50,431 nt of DNA, taken from contig QCFO01000014.1 of assembly GCA_003280225.1 (NCBI GenBank), forward strand, positions 1-50,431, given 5' to 3'. A program made the position numbers and the translations under genes. A model generated the notes under the pieces. That model ran no database searches. It saw nothing but the letters and a program-made list of their open reading frames with translations, and was not told where the DNA came from. Source of the DNA: Prochlorococcus sp. AG-363-K07 (lineage in GTDB: Bacteria > Cyanobacteriota > Cyanobacteriia > PCC-6307 > Cyanobiaceae). Shown piece after piece: positions 35,604 through 44,246 of the stretch (positions are counted from its first letter, which is position 1; each line of letters starts with the position of its first letter).

Positions 35604-36332
35604 TTATTTTATACACATCCAACCTTTAAAGCAAATATTTGTAAAAATATAAATTATATCTGTAAAGCCAGCCCTTTGAAAAAGATCAAGATTTCCTTTG
35701 TCTGAAAAAGGCTCTAGAACGCCTGCGAGTGATCTGCTCTTGGAAAATATTTCTTCTGGCTTATAACCTTGCTTGAGCTTAAATTCATTGTATACATGTG
35801 TATTAATATCCTGGAATCTTCCGTCTGGGCCACGTGTTTTTTCAAAAACAAAGAAAGCACCACCCCATGCTAATGATTCATAGATTTTATTGACGAGCTG
35901 CTGCCTTACGCTAGGCAATATGAATTGCAAGGTATAATAAGACGTGATAATTGAAGCTTCTTGAAAATCAAGGTCAAGGATATCTTGACACAAGAAGGTA
36001 AATCGATCTTGATTTATAAAGGTACGTTTTTTTGCTACCTCGATCATTTCCGGAACAATGTCAATGCCGATATAATTCATTTCCTTTGATGGATGCCTCG
36101 CTTCTATTCTCTCTACTAGGGAACCTGTTGAGCAGCCAATATCGTAAATCAGCTTGGGGGTTAGGTTCATGAAAAAATCACAATATGAGGATATCAATGC
36201 TTGCCCATCTTCGTATCCAGGGACTGACCGGGAAATATGCTGATCAAAATGAAGCGGGGTTTTTCCACTAAAATTCCAAGAGCTAACATTTGTTTCTATA
36301 TCATCTCCAGCTTCTCTATGATCTCGGGACAT
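35604..36332 (-). CDS. CmoA-like carboxy-SAM synthase family protein in a glycan locus
   Basis: A 242-residue class I methyltransferase-fold protein very close in layout to CmoA, the enzyme that turns SAM and prephenate into carboxy-SAM for tRNA uridine modification. Matching blocks are FDQHISRSVPGYEDGQ, IYDIGCSTGSLVERI, SYYTLQFILPSVRQQLVNKIY, GGAFFVFEK, FKLKQGY-EEIFSKSRS and the LFQRAGF block near the end. It stands beside a sugar methyltransferase, not with CmoB. It may supply carboxy-SAM for a sugar carboxymethylation, or be an ordinary methyltransferase that kept the CmoA shape. Whether the Arg that binds the carboxylate is intact needs alignment, though an Arg is present in SKSRS. Confidence 0.75.
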   Translation of the reverse strand: MSRDHREAGDDIETNVSSWNFSGKTPLHFDQHISRSVPGYEDGQALISSYCDFFMNLTPKLIYDIGCSTGSLVERIEARHPSKEMNYIGIDIVPEMIEVAKKRTFINQDRFTFLCQDILDLDFQEASIITSYYTLQFILPSVRQQLVNKIYESLAWGGAFFVFEKTRGPDGRFQDINTHVYNEFKLKQGYKPEEIFSKSRSLAGVLEPFSDKGNLDLFQRAGFTDIIYIFTNICFKGWMCIK

Positions 36333-36984
36333 TTCACGTTAGACAATACAATAAAGATTATAGCTCACGATAAGTGCTAAAAATGGTCAAGATATACTTA
36401 TTGATTATCTTTTAAGCTGGCAAGATGCAACATAATAGTTTAATGAGGAAATGGAATCTCAAGCTATCGGCAGTTAAAATTAGAAGGAAACTGTATTTCT
36501 GCTTTGAGGATGTCTGGTTGAATTCCTATGTGGTTTGCTCCAATAGATTTAAGTGAATTAATGGGGAAATGTTTTATAAAAGCTTTATTTTCATTGGGTG
36601 GTAAAGAGTAAAAGCGCTGGTCCTTTCTAAAATCCTTATAAAACCCCCTTCCCAAAAGGCTATTGTTGGCTTCGATTTGCTAAATCAACAGTCAGCTGTA
36701 CCGCTAGCAGGTCAACTCGTTGGGGGTAAGTATTTAAAGGTGTGTTTTAATGGTAACAATCAGATAGGTATTGGTAAATCAAGTGGGGTGGCCAAAAGGC
36801 CGAAATCATGCTCTATAATTGAAGATCATCGAGAAAAGATTGGATAGATAGCCAGATTAGTATTACAATTAAAGCTTTCTGTAGAAATTTCATTTATAAT
36901 AACGCTCGAGATTAATAGCTCTCTTGAATAGCTCTTTAAGTATAGTAACCTTGAACTAACTTTATAAGAGTTTTTTTTTAGGGA
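36333..36984. other. Spacer upstream of the Wzz-type gene, possible gene remnant
   Basis: About 650 bases. The only longer frame is a minus-strand 63-codon frame at 36464-36655 with no ribosome binding site; its C-terminal part (IGANHIGIQPDILKAE, then FPSNFNC) has a coding-like composition, so it may be a fragment of a lost gene. A short inverted repeat GGCC-AAAA-GGCC lies near 36790. A run of nine T lies at 36971-36979, just before the next gene. No firm gene. Confidence 0.3.
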
Positions 36985-38694
36985 ATGACTTCTAATCAAA
37001 ATTTTGTTTTAAGTGATTCACAATACAAGGCAATCTCAAAGGACGAAACTGACCTAAAGCAAATAATTCATGCCTTAAATAGAAATAGAGTACTAATTGC
37101 GAAATTCAGTTTAATTTCTCTACTCCTTAGTGTCCTGATTGCTTTTACCACAAAAAGAGTATGGCAAGGTGAATTTCAGATTGTAGTTGAAAGCAATAAT
37201 TCAAAATCATCCTTATCAGGTAATTCTCGAATTGCTTCTTTAGCAGGCTTACAGGTAGGAAATAACCAATTAGCTACAGAAGTTCTAATACTCAAGAGCC
37301 CATCAGTTTTGATGAATATCTTTGAATTTGTAAAAGCACAAAAAGCATTGAAAAACAACCCTATTGAAAATTTGAGATTCAAGGACTGGAGAAATGGTTC
37401 TTTAATTATTCAACTTGAGAAAGGGACCTCAATATTAAATCTTGCATATAAGGATACTGATAAAGATCTTGTGCTACCAGTTCTAAATAAGATTTCTGCT
37501 ACTTATCAGGATTATTCGGGAAAGAGAAGATTAAGAAGCATTGAGCTAGGTGAAGAATACTTCATAAATACAATTTCAAAATATAAAGAAAAGAGTATTG
37601 AATCGCTTAGAAAGGCTCAGGAGTTTGCCATTAATCAAGATTTAAGTATCCTCCAAGGTGAATCGAAAATTGATATGGATATACCAAATTCGATAAATAT
37701 CGAAGCTATTAGAGTTCAAGCAGCAAATCAAATTAGAGTTATCGACAAACAACTTGAACAGATTCAAGATTTAAAGAGTAATTCTGAGCAGATAATGTAT
37801 GTAGCCTCGACTATCCCAGCAATGGCAGAGCTATCAGAGCAATTGAAAGGTATTGATACTGGCCTGGCAAGATTGCGCGTAACCTATAAAGAAACTGATA
37901 AAAGCATCCAAGATTTACTCGAAGAAAGAATCTTTCTTATTGACCTACTAAAGAGACAAGTGAGAGGATTTCTCATTGCAAGCAAAATTGATGCTCAAGC
38001 ACGGTTAAATGCCGCGGAGCGCCCGGAAGGGGTATTAATAGAATATAGGCAACTTTTGAGTAATGCCGCTAAAGACAAATCCACTCTTGACCAACTTGAG
38101 AATCAATACAGAAATCTTTTACTTGAGAAAGCTCGCCGTGAAGACCCTTGGAAGCTAATAACCCAACCAACATTGCTTCCCACCCCAGTCGCTCCAAGAA
38201 AGAAAAGGATTTTAGCTATTGGCCTTATAGGTGGTGCTTTTATAGGAAGTGCTGCAGCCCTAATTTCTGATAAAAGAAAAGATATTATTTTTTCAGCAGC
38301 AGAAGTGGATTCAATAGGGGGATGGCCTTTGCTTGCTGAACTGTCAACTGATTTAAAGAAAACATGGGCAGAAGCTATGGAGTTAATAGCTTCTGGTCCA
38401 CTTGCAGAGACCGAAGGAAGCACTTCATTACTTGTAATTGGCGAAATAAATGAAAAAGAACTCAAAGAGATTAGCCAGCCCTTGAAACAGTTTTTAAAGG
38501 GTCGAGAACTAACAATTACTGACAATGTAAGTGAAGCTATAAAGTGCTCGAACTTGATTGTTGTTACTGCATTGGGAATAACAAAAAAACAAGAGCTAAT
38601 TGAGGCAAAGAAAAAGCTTTTGCTACAAAACAAGCCTATATTGGGTTTATTAGCCTTGAACAATATTAATTCGACCATAAATATAGTATCATGA
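36985..38694 (+). CDS. Wzz/PCP-type polysaccharide chain-length determinant with degenerate kinase-like C-terminus
   Basis: A 569-residue inner-membrane protein. The first membrane span (about residues 40-58, FSLISLLLSVLIAFTT) and the second (LAIGLIGGAFIGSAAAL near residue 410) frame a large periplasmic domain with coiled-coil helices. PTLPT-VAPRKKR precedes the second span, as in BY-kinase partner proteins. The remaining 150 residues (STSLLVIGEI, NLIVVTALGITKKQELIEAKK, KPILGLLALN) resemble the tail of a tyrosine-autokinase domain but have no Walker A or B motif. It sets chain length together with the Wza-type protein, which starts 58 bases after its stop. The ATG is preceded by AGGGA after a T-run. 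Confidence 0.85.
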   Translation: MTSNQNFVLSDSQYKAISKDETDLKQIIHALNRNRVLIAKFSLISLLLSVLIAFTTKRVWQGEFQIVVESNNSKSSLSGNSRIASLAGLQVGNNQLATEVLILKSPSVLMNIFEFVKAQKALKNNPIENLRFKDWRNGSLIIQLEKGTSILNLAYKDTDKDLVLPVLNKISATYQDYSGKRRLRSIELGEEYFINTISKYKEKSIESLRKAQEFAINQDLSILQGESKIDMDIPNSINIEAIRVQAANQIRVIDKQLEQIQDLKSNSEQIMYVASTIPAMAELSEQLKGIDTGLARLRVTYKETDKSIQDLLEERIFLIDLLKRQVRGFLIASKIDAQARLNAAERPEGVLIEYRQLLSNAAKDKSTLDQLENQYRNLLLEKARREDPWKLITQPTLLPTPVAPRKKRILAIGLIGGAFIGSAAALISDKRKDIIFSAAEVDSIGGWPLLAELSTDLKKTWAEAMELIASGPLAETEGSTSLLVIGEINEKELKEISQPLKQFLKGRELTITDNVSEAIKCSNLIVVTALGITKKQELIEAKKKLLLQNKPILGLLALNNINSTINIVS

Positions 38695-38752
38695 ATAAAG
38701 AAGAACTAATCACATGTAAGACTTTGTCTTCTCCGTCACTAATCAAATTCTT

Positions 38753-39928
38753 ATGAATTGCTCTATATCTAAAATCCTAGTCCTTCAATTTTTATTACTT
38801 AACCAGTTGCTTTTGGTTGATGCCTACAAACCAAAATATATTTTAGCAAATGATAATATTAATGAGCCAACATCAGAATATATAAATCAGATTCCAGATA
38901 ATAATTTTTATATTTTAGGGCCAGGTGATACGTTGAAATTAACCATATCAGAAAAGGCTAGTGCCTTAAATAGAACATTCACTATAAATGGGGAAGGGAT
39001 TGCGAATCTAGCAAGGCTCAAACGAGTTTATGTTAGTGGGCTTACGATAGGTGAATTAACGAGAATCCTAAATAAAGAATATTCATTATACGTCAAAGAG
39101 CCTGATGTAGAACTTTTAATTACTAATTATAGACCTATAAAAATCTATATTGATGGGGAAGTAGAGCAACCTGGATTACATGTATTGCCAGGCTCATCTA
39201 GTCCAATGGCATCTATTGAGAATTTTGACAATAGATCATCTACTGATGTTCGAGATTCCAGTAAATCTACTAACAGAAATTCAAACAAGACTGATCTAGC
39301 TAATAATGTATTCTTCCCTTCGATAATTGATGCAATTAGAAAAGCTGGTGGAATTACACCTTATGCAGATTTGACGAATATTAAGGTAACTAGAATCAAC
39401 AGTTTATCAAAGGGCGGAGGCAGAATGACAGCTAATGTTGATCTTATCCAAACCATTGATTTAAAAGATAGTTCACAAAATATGCGCTTGCTGGATGGCG
39501 ACACAGTTAAGATATCTAAAAATGAAAAACCTGTATTATCACAAATTTCAAAAGCAATTAAGTCTAATTTAAATCCAAAGTTCATTAATGTATATTTAGG
39601 TGGAAGAGTTGAGCAGCCAGGGAGTGTCACTGTTAGTAAAAATGCTGTTTTAGCAGAGGCAATAGAAATAGGGGGAGGAGCAAAGGTATTGAAGGGTCCA
39701 GTTCATTTTCTAAGATATAATTATGATGGATCAGTTGATCGGAGAAAATTTGGATTGTCACAATCAGCTCCGCGAGGGTCTTATAAGAATCCCTTTCTGA
39801 AAAATGGAGATGTAATTTATATAGGGAAGAACCTGCTTAATGTAACTTCTGAGGTCTTGTCAGAATTTACATCACCAATACAAAGCGTTATAACTTCCTG
39901 GTCATTATTCAAGATTCTCGATGATTAA
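38753..39928 (+). CDS. Polysaccharide export outer-membrane channel protein (Wza-type)
   Basis: A 391-residue secreted protein. A signal sequence covers residues 1-25 (ILVLQFLLLNQLLLVDA). There is no lipobox Cys near the cleavage site, so it is not a standard lipoprotein, unlike E. coli Wza. The Poly_export domain starts at FYILGPGDTLKLTI and the SLBB domains follow (IKIYIDGEVEQPGLHVL, then NVYLGGRVEQPGSVTV), with a Ser/Thr/Asn-rich linker between (about residues 150-185). A hydrophobic C-terminal amphipathic stretch may be the outer-membrane helix. It forms the export channel and works with the upstream Wzz-type protein. Confidence 0.9.
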   Translation: MNCSISKILVLQFLLLNQLLLVDAYKPKYILANDNINEPTSEYINQIPDNNFYILGPGDTLKLTISEKASALNRTFTINGEGIANLARLKRVYVSGLTIGELTRILNKEYSLYVKEPDVELLITNYRPIKIYIDGEVEQPGLHVLPGSSSPMASIENFDNRSSTDVRDSSKSTNRNSNKTDLANNVFFPSIIDAIRKAGGITPYADLTNIKVTRINSLSKGGGRMTANVDLIQTIDLKDSSQNMRLLDGDTVKISKNEKPVLSQISKAIKSNLNPKFINVYLGGRVEQPGSVTVSKNAVLAEAIEIGGGAKVLKGPVHFLRYNYDGSVDRRKFGLSQSAPRGSYKNPFLKNGDVIYIGKNLLNVTSEVLSEFTSPIQSVITSWSLFKILDD

Positions 39929-39990
39929 AGGACCTTAAACCAAATTGAATATAAAAAGAGTAGAAAATTATCTTATAATCCTAAGGTAAA

Positions 39991-40028
39991 TTTAATAGAC
40001 ATTTACATATATATAAATGTCTATTAAA
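39991..40028. repeat. 15-bp perfect inverted repeat between wza-like and methyltransferase genes
   Basis: TTTAATAGACATTTA (39991-40005) is exactly complementary to TAAATGTCTATTAAA (40014-40028) around an 8-base AT loop. It lies 62 bases after the wza-like stop and 26 bases before the start of the next gene. There is no T-run on the plus strand. It could be a terminator, an operator, or a stable leader hairpin. It shares geometry with the repeat at 22667-22707. Confidence 0.8.
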
Positions 40029-40054
40029 ATCGTTGTTAGAGAAATGAATGCGTA

Positions 40055-40753
40055 ATGAGCTCAAATAGGTACCTCTTCTACGGGAAAAAGATATTAGCAG
40101 TTGTTTATAAATATATTACTGACAATATAATTGTTATCGTTATAATTCGTAAGCCTATTAATACATGGGTCTTGCCAAACATTAAGGATAGGAAAATATA
40201 TGACAAGGATGCCTTAATTTGGACAGATGAAAGGTTTCATCAAACAGAATGGTTTTCCAATATATCAAGCCAATATGAAAATAAATTCTTAAGCTATCTT
40301 CTAGAAAATACTCATCCAAAAGATTCTATATTAGACATTTGCTGTAACCAAGGTAGGTTTATAAAAGCCCTTAAAAGGAATAAATATAATGATCTTAATG
40401 GGTTTGATATAATGAAAAAAGCTGTAGACATCCTAAAGAATAGCGATGAATTTAAAGATGGAGGAATTCATGTAGAGCACGCTCTTGCACAAGATTATTT
40501 GGCTGATTCTAAAGATAATTCATATGATTATGCCATTACCTTTGGTGCTACAATAGAACTGATTCATCCAAGCTTTAGAATTTTTGATGAGCTTTACAGA
40601 ATAACTAGAAAGGGATTTATCTTTGTTCTGGCAGAGAATGGTCATCTGTATCCAAGATTTTATAGAATGATGATAAAATCATCTGGATTCCAAAAAAAGA
40701 CTATATTGTCATTAAGTCCTAAGCACACTTTAATGCATTATGTCAAAAAATAG
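40055..40753 (+). CDS. SAM-dependent methyltransferase
   Basis: A 232-residue protein. The N-terminal 35 residues hold a hydrophobic stretch (ITDNIIVIVIIRKPIN), which may anchor it at the membrane. The methyltransferase core has SILDICCNQGRFIKAL (motif I), NGFDIMKKAV and YAITFGATIELIHPS (motif IV). The glycine-rich loop is unusual (DICCNQGRF in place of DxGxGxG). The substrate is unknown. It lies 26 bases after the inverted repeat, and a 315-base spacer separates it from the acyl cassette. Confidence 0.7.
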   Translation: MSSNRYLFYGKKILAVVYKYITDNIIVIVIIRKPINTWVLPNIKDRKIYDKDALIWTDERFHQTEWFSNISSQYENKFLSYLLENTHPKDSILDICCNQGRFIKALKRNKYNDLNGFDIMKKAVDILKNSDEFKDGGIHVEHALAQDYLADSKDNSYDYAITFGATIELIHPSFRIFDELYRITRKGFIFVLAENGHLYPRFYRMMIKSSGFQKKTILSLSPKHTLMHYVKK

Positions 40754-41068
40754 GCATATAAGCAAGCTAAATATTTTTTACAGTCCTTGTGCATCTCATC
40801 CTTAATACTCTGGATTTGAAGAGTTTTATTTAGAATTGACTTTTTGAACATTAAAGCAGGAATAGGTTCTGGCGATTCTATTTGTGGGTCAAAATAAAAT
40901 TTAGTATATACTTAAAGGCGTAATAAATCCTCAAAAGATGCTGCTTTCCAGGAGGATAATTGGTTTAGATGCCAGGCAAAGGTGCTTATAGAAGTATTCA
41001 TGAAAAACAGTCTATTGGTAAAGGCATGATTTGGTCATATAATCTTAGAACTGTTCGCAGTAAGAAAG
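40754..41068. other. Spacer before the acyltransferase gene
   Basis: About 315 bases. It contains the 35-codon frame listed at 40969-41076. AGGAGG at 40950-40955 is a strong ribosome-binding match but is 13 bases from that ATG, so its use is unclear. Nothing else is recognised. Confidence 0.3.
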
Positions 41069-41076
41069 TTGCTTAA
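40969..41076 (+). CDS. Possible 35-residue basic peptide overlapping the next gene
   Basis: An ATG frame of 35 codons (begins MPGKGAYRS, ends RSKKVA) ends 8 bases inside the downstream gene, overlapping its TTG start. The product is basic, with KGMIWSYNLRT in the middle. AGGAGG lies 13 bases upstream, too far for the best use. It may be a leader peptide coupled to the AAC(3)-like gene, or chance. Confidence 0.2.
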   Translation: MPGKGAYRSIHEKQSIGKGMIWSYNLRTVRSKKVA

Positions 41077-41824
41077 AGCTTCAGCAGAACAACTTGCCAA
41101 AGCTCTCAGTAATTTGATGCAGGAAAATAATAAGAAGTTGGTAATAATACACAGTGATCTTTCAAAACTAGGGCTGTACAAGCCAAAAAATCAGAACATT
41201 CTAGAGGATATAAAAGAAATCCTAAGTCAAAAAATAATAGCAGTTCCTGCATATACTATAAATTCATTCACCAAGACAAAAGTATATAGACCAGAATCAG
41301 ACCGCTCAGAAGTTGGAGCTTTAGGTGAGTTAGCTAAAAGAATGGGCTGGTCTAGAACCAATAACCCAATGCATTCTTTTTATCTTGATGATGATACTGC
41401 ATATAAAGACCATACTCGATTTAAAGATAAGATAAAAACGAGCTCATTCGGTACTAAATCCTTTCTAGCCAAAGTGGAGCAAGATGCAGTGATTTTGCAA
41501 ATCGGCTGTTTTCACAATACCTTTGTACATAGGGCCGAAAATATTTTCAAAGTGGATTATCGTTATACCAAAGTATTTAAAGGGAAATGGATTTCCCTTT
41601 GTGATCAAGGTGAAGTGGAGAATGAGATGATAGTAAGGGATCTAAGCATTAAAGGCATAAATGAAATTGATCGTAAAAATGCAGCCGTAGAATTTTTTAA
41701 TAGCAAATATAGTAGTGAAGTCAAGATAAATGATTGTACGATTAGAGCTTTTGATGCTGATAATTATTTGAAATTTACAATAAAAAACCTAGAGAGAAAT
41801 AAATACTACCTGACATCAATATAA
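41069..41824 (+). CDS. AAC(3)/antibiotic-NAT-family N-acyltransferase, glycan-type
   Basis: A 251-residue protein of the AAC(3) fold. It has LVIIHSDLSKLG near residue 25, IAVPAYTI, VGALGELAKRMGWSRTNNPMHSF (R-NP-HS is the family's catalytic block, with His) and QIGCFHNTFVHRAE. Members in O-antigen loci are used to acylate amino sugars, not to inactivate antibiotics. It is followed by an ACP, a ligase and another acyltransferase, so the acyl donor may be ACP-bound, which is inference. TTG is the only early start. Confidence 0.75.
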   Translation: MLKASAEQLAKALSNLMQENNKKLVIIHSDLSKLGLYKPKNQNILEDIKEILSQKIIAVPAYTINSFTKTKVYRPESDRSEVGALGELAKRMGWSRTNNPMHSFYLDDDTAYKDHTRFKDKIKTSSFGTKSFLAKVEQDAVILQIGCFHNTFVHRAENIFKVDYRYTKVFKGKWISLCDQGEVENEMIVRDLSIKGINEIDRKNAAVEFFNSKYSSEVKINDCTIRAFDADNYLKFTIKNLERNKYYLTSI

Positions 41825-41939
41825 TGCAACAAAAAAATGACTACATTATAAGTAAAGCCTAAGATGATCAAAAGAAGAACTACGTCTAAAATTGAGCTAG
41901 ACACTAAGAAGTCTTATGCTAATATTGAGAAAAAGATCG

Positions 41940-42161
41940 ATGGATGTGATCAAGGCAATTGCAGAAGCCTGTAGTCTGCCTATATCTAGTATCAATAGCG
42001 AGAGCAAGTTAACTGATCCTTTAGAATGGGATTCTCTAGCTCAGCTCATGATAGTTGCCTCCTTAGAAGAAGAGATTGGTCGCGACTTAACCCCTGAAGA
42101 ATTTGAGCTTTCAAGGTCATGTTCTGGCATATGCAAGATCCTAAAGGAAACAAGTAGTTAA
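41940..42161 (+). CDS. Acyl carrier protein
   Basis: A 73-residue helical carrier protein. The phosphopantetheine site is Ser32 in PLEWDSLAQL (canonical DSL), followed by MIVASLEEEIG and TPEEFEL, helices II and III. It has the specialised-ACP features of a short acidic body and W before DSL. An in-frame ATG at 41916 would add eight residues, but GAG and AAAAG upstream of 41940 favour the later one. It would carry an acyl or amino-acyl group. The adjacent ligase loads carriers of this kind. Spacing to the ligase gene is 8 bases. Confidence 0.85.
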   Translation: MDVIKAIAEACSLPISSINSESKLTDPLEWDSLAQLMIVASLEEEIGRDLTPEEFELSRSCSGICKILKETSS

Positions 42162-42169
42162 AAATTGGC

Positions 42170-43534
42170 ATGAAAATAATAAATAAGAAAAAGATATTTA
42201 TAGTAGAAAATCGTAAAGAGTATTTTTATGAAGATCTGGACGGCTATATAAAGAAGATCAAAACAGTCCTTGAGGAGAGAAGATATGCAAAAAGGAGAGA
42301 TTTGGTGTTAATTTTTACGTATTCATCATGGCTTTCCTTTGCAGCATTCTATTTAGCTGCTAAAGAATTAGATATTACAGTTGAAGCTACGCAGAATATA
42401 TTATTAGGTGAGGCATCTATCAAAGTAGAGTATGAAGATCAAATCATAATATACTTAGAAAAAAGATACCCTTTTTTTGAGAAAGGGTTTGATCAAGGCT
42501 TTATTATCGGTACTAGTGGCAGCACAGGAAACCCAAAGAAAATATATTTATCATATTCACGTTTAACTCAGAGTTGTTATTCGATCAAATCCTATATGAA
42601 TACAAAATCGGATGATTTTCATGCTTGGGGAATGCCTCCTGACTACGTATATGGACTTTCTATGTTAAACCAGCTCATAGAGAGTCAGTCATCCAGCTAT
42701 ATTATTAATACCAATTATCCTATTGAAACTACTATAAAAGATCTTGGTAAGTATTGCATAAACAAGTTATATGGTGTGCCTAGTGGAATAAGAATGCTTG
42801 TTAAATACTCATTCCATAATTTCCCTAAAAGAATAAATACAATATTTATCGCCGGAGGCAAATGTGATCAAAGGCTCGCAGATATGATTGTCCAGCTCAA
42901 GAAAAGATTATGTATTATGTATGGATGTACAGAAGCTAGTGCTAGGTTGACCTATCTATATGATGATATAGAGGCTATCTCAAATGGATGCGTAGGAAAA
43001 CCAATAGAGGGAGTTGAGATTAAAATAATGATGGATTCCGATAAAAAAGAGGTAGTAAATAAAGAGAATAAGCAAGGTGAAGTAGTATTCAAAAGTAAGT
43101 TTTCTTCATTGGGTTACTATGAAAATAATTTAATTAGAGTTATTCAACCAAATGAATGGGTTCATACGGGTGATATAGGTTATATAGAAAAGGATAGGTT
43201 GTATATAACAGGAAGAAAAGCCCGTTTTGCAAAGGTAGGTGGAATAAAAATAAGTCTAGGGGAAGTCGAGAGCTTTATCCATAATATCTACCCAGAGTCA
43301 GAAGTCTGCTGTGTTCGTAAAGACAATATGACTGATACTGATACTCTATACTGTTTTTTAGCATGTGAGATTGAAGATAAAGAGTTGAAGGATCAATTTA
43401 TAGAATATTGTAATAAAAACAAAATCCGTCCAAAATGGATAACTGCTATAAAGTTTAAATCATGTAAGACCATTCCTAAAACAAGTAATGGAAAGACAAA
43501 CTATAAACTAATAGAAGGTGGATTAAATGAATAG
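42170..43534 (+). CDS. AMP-forming acyl/aryl ligase (ANL superfamily)
   Basis: A 454-residue adenylating enzyme that activates a carboxylate with ATP and transfers it to a thiol. Visible ANL core motifs: GTSGSTGNPKK (P-loop), YGCTEASARL (A5), VHTGDIGYI (A7), TGRKARFAKVGG (A8 hinge) and IPKTSNGKTN (A10 with the catalytic Lys). The N-terminus is shortened compared with typical 500-550-residue members. It sits 8 bases after the ACP gene and overlaps the next by 8 bases, so it probably loads that ACP. Its substrate cannot be read. Confidence 0.85.
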   Translation: MKIINKKKIFIVENRKEYFYEDLDGYIKKIKTVLEERRYAKRRDLVLIFTYSSWLSFAAFYLAAKELDITVEATQNILLGEASIKVEYEDQIIIYLEKRYPFFEKGFDQGFIIGTSGSTGNPKKIYLSYSRLTQSCYSIKSYMNTKSDDFHAWGMPPDYVYGLSMLNQLIESQSSSYIINTNYPIETTIKDLGKYCINKLYGVPSGIRMLVKYSFHNFPKRINTIFIAGGKCDQRLADMIVQLKKRLCIMYGCTEASARLTYLYDDIEAISNGCVGKPIEGVEIKIMMDSDKKEVVNKENKQGEVVFKSKFSSLGYYENNLIRVIQPNEWVHTGDIGYIEKDRLYITGRKARFAKVGGIKISLGEVESFIHNIYPESEVCCVRKDNMTDTDTLYCFLACEIEDKELKDQFIEYCNKNKIRPKWITAIKFKSCKTIPKTSNGKTNYKLIEGGLNE

Positions 43535-44246
43535 ATTGTTTATTATTGGCTGCTCTGACTTATCGAAAGATATTCTTTCCAATTTGGAAAGTAATGAATG
43601 GGCTATAACAAGGGTGAATAAGGAATCTTCAAAGATTAGTATTTCAGAACTATCAGAAGTAGTTTTTGTTGATGATTGCTACGGGAAAGACAATTTTTTA
43701 GGCTATAAAGTTGCAAATGATATCAAAAAGGAATACATATTAAAATACAATGATTTTTTCTTTATCGCTTTCAGTTCAATAAAGTCTCAAATGAAGCGTG
43801 AAACTGCTCGGTTAAATTATAAAAGTCTTGGATTAGAGGAAGTAAACATAATTAGTAGTAAAGCAGTTGTTAGTAAATCAGCAAAATTGTCAGCCGGATG
43901 TCTTATTAGTCAAGGTGTATATATTGGACCAAATTCATTAATTGATTCTGGAGTAATCATATTATTCAATTCAATAATTAGTAGAGATTGTGCTTTAGGA
44001 AAAGATGTTTTTATTTCTGCAAATGTCACAGTCACTGCAAATAAATCAATATCAAAAAATTGCTATATTGGGGCAGGAGTATTAATAGATGCTTATATAG
44101 GAGCTAATTCAGTAATAGGATCAGGTAGCAAGATAAAGAGAAATCTAAACAATCATACATTAGTTGATGGTTCTACCAATCAAACGACAAGGGAGCTAGA
44201 ATTTAAAGATGTTAGAAAATTAATTCAAGCAAGGAACTCTTTATGA
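43527..44246 (+). CDS. Left-handed beta-helix acetyl/acyltransferase (PglD/NeuD-like)
   Basis: A 239-residue protein. An N-terminal Rossmann-like domain (LFIIGCSDLSKDIL, VFVDDCYG) is followed by hexapeptide repeats at about residues 105-215 (SAKLSAGCLISQGVYIG, GKDVFISANVTVT, IGAGVLIDAYIG), the layout of PglD and NeuD, which acetylate the 4-amino group of UDP-sugars. The usual catalytic His of these enzymes is not obvious, so this needs alignment. It overlaps the ligase gene by 8 bases and the VOC gene by 4 bases. It could take the acyl group from the ACP. Confidence 0.8.
   Translation: MNRLFIIGCSDLSKDILSNLESNEWAITRVNKESSKISISELSEVVFVDDCYGKDNFLGYKVANDIKKEYILKYNDFFFIAFSSIKSQMKRETARLNYKSLGLEEVNIISSKAVVSKSAKLSAGCLISQGVYIGPNSLIDSGVIILFNSIISRDCALGKDVFISANVTVTANKSISKNCYIGAGVLIDAYIGANSVIGSGSKIKRNLNNHTLVDGSTNQTTRELEFKDVRKLIQARNSL

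Noticed and set aside
36464-36655. Minus-strand 63-codon frame in the Wzz upstream spacer
   Set aside because: No ribosome binding site, no recognisable family, and it lies in a spacer; kept only as a possible remnant.
38103-38678. Minus-strand 191-codon frame inside the Wzz-type gene
   Set aside because: Shadow of a real gene with convincing plus-strand domains.
41069-41824. Aminoglycoside resistance reading of the AAC(3)-like gene
   Set aside because: Context is glycan biosynthesis; related family members acylate amino sugars, so resistance is not supported.
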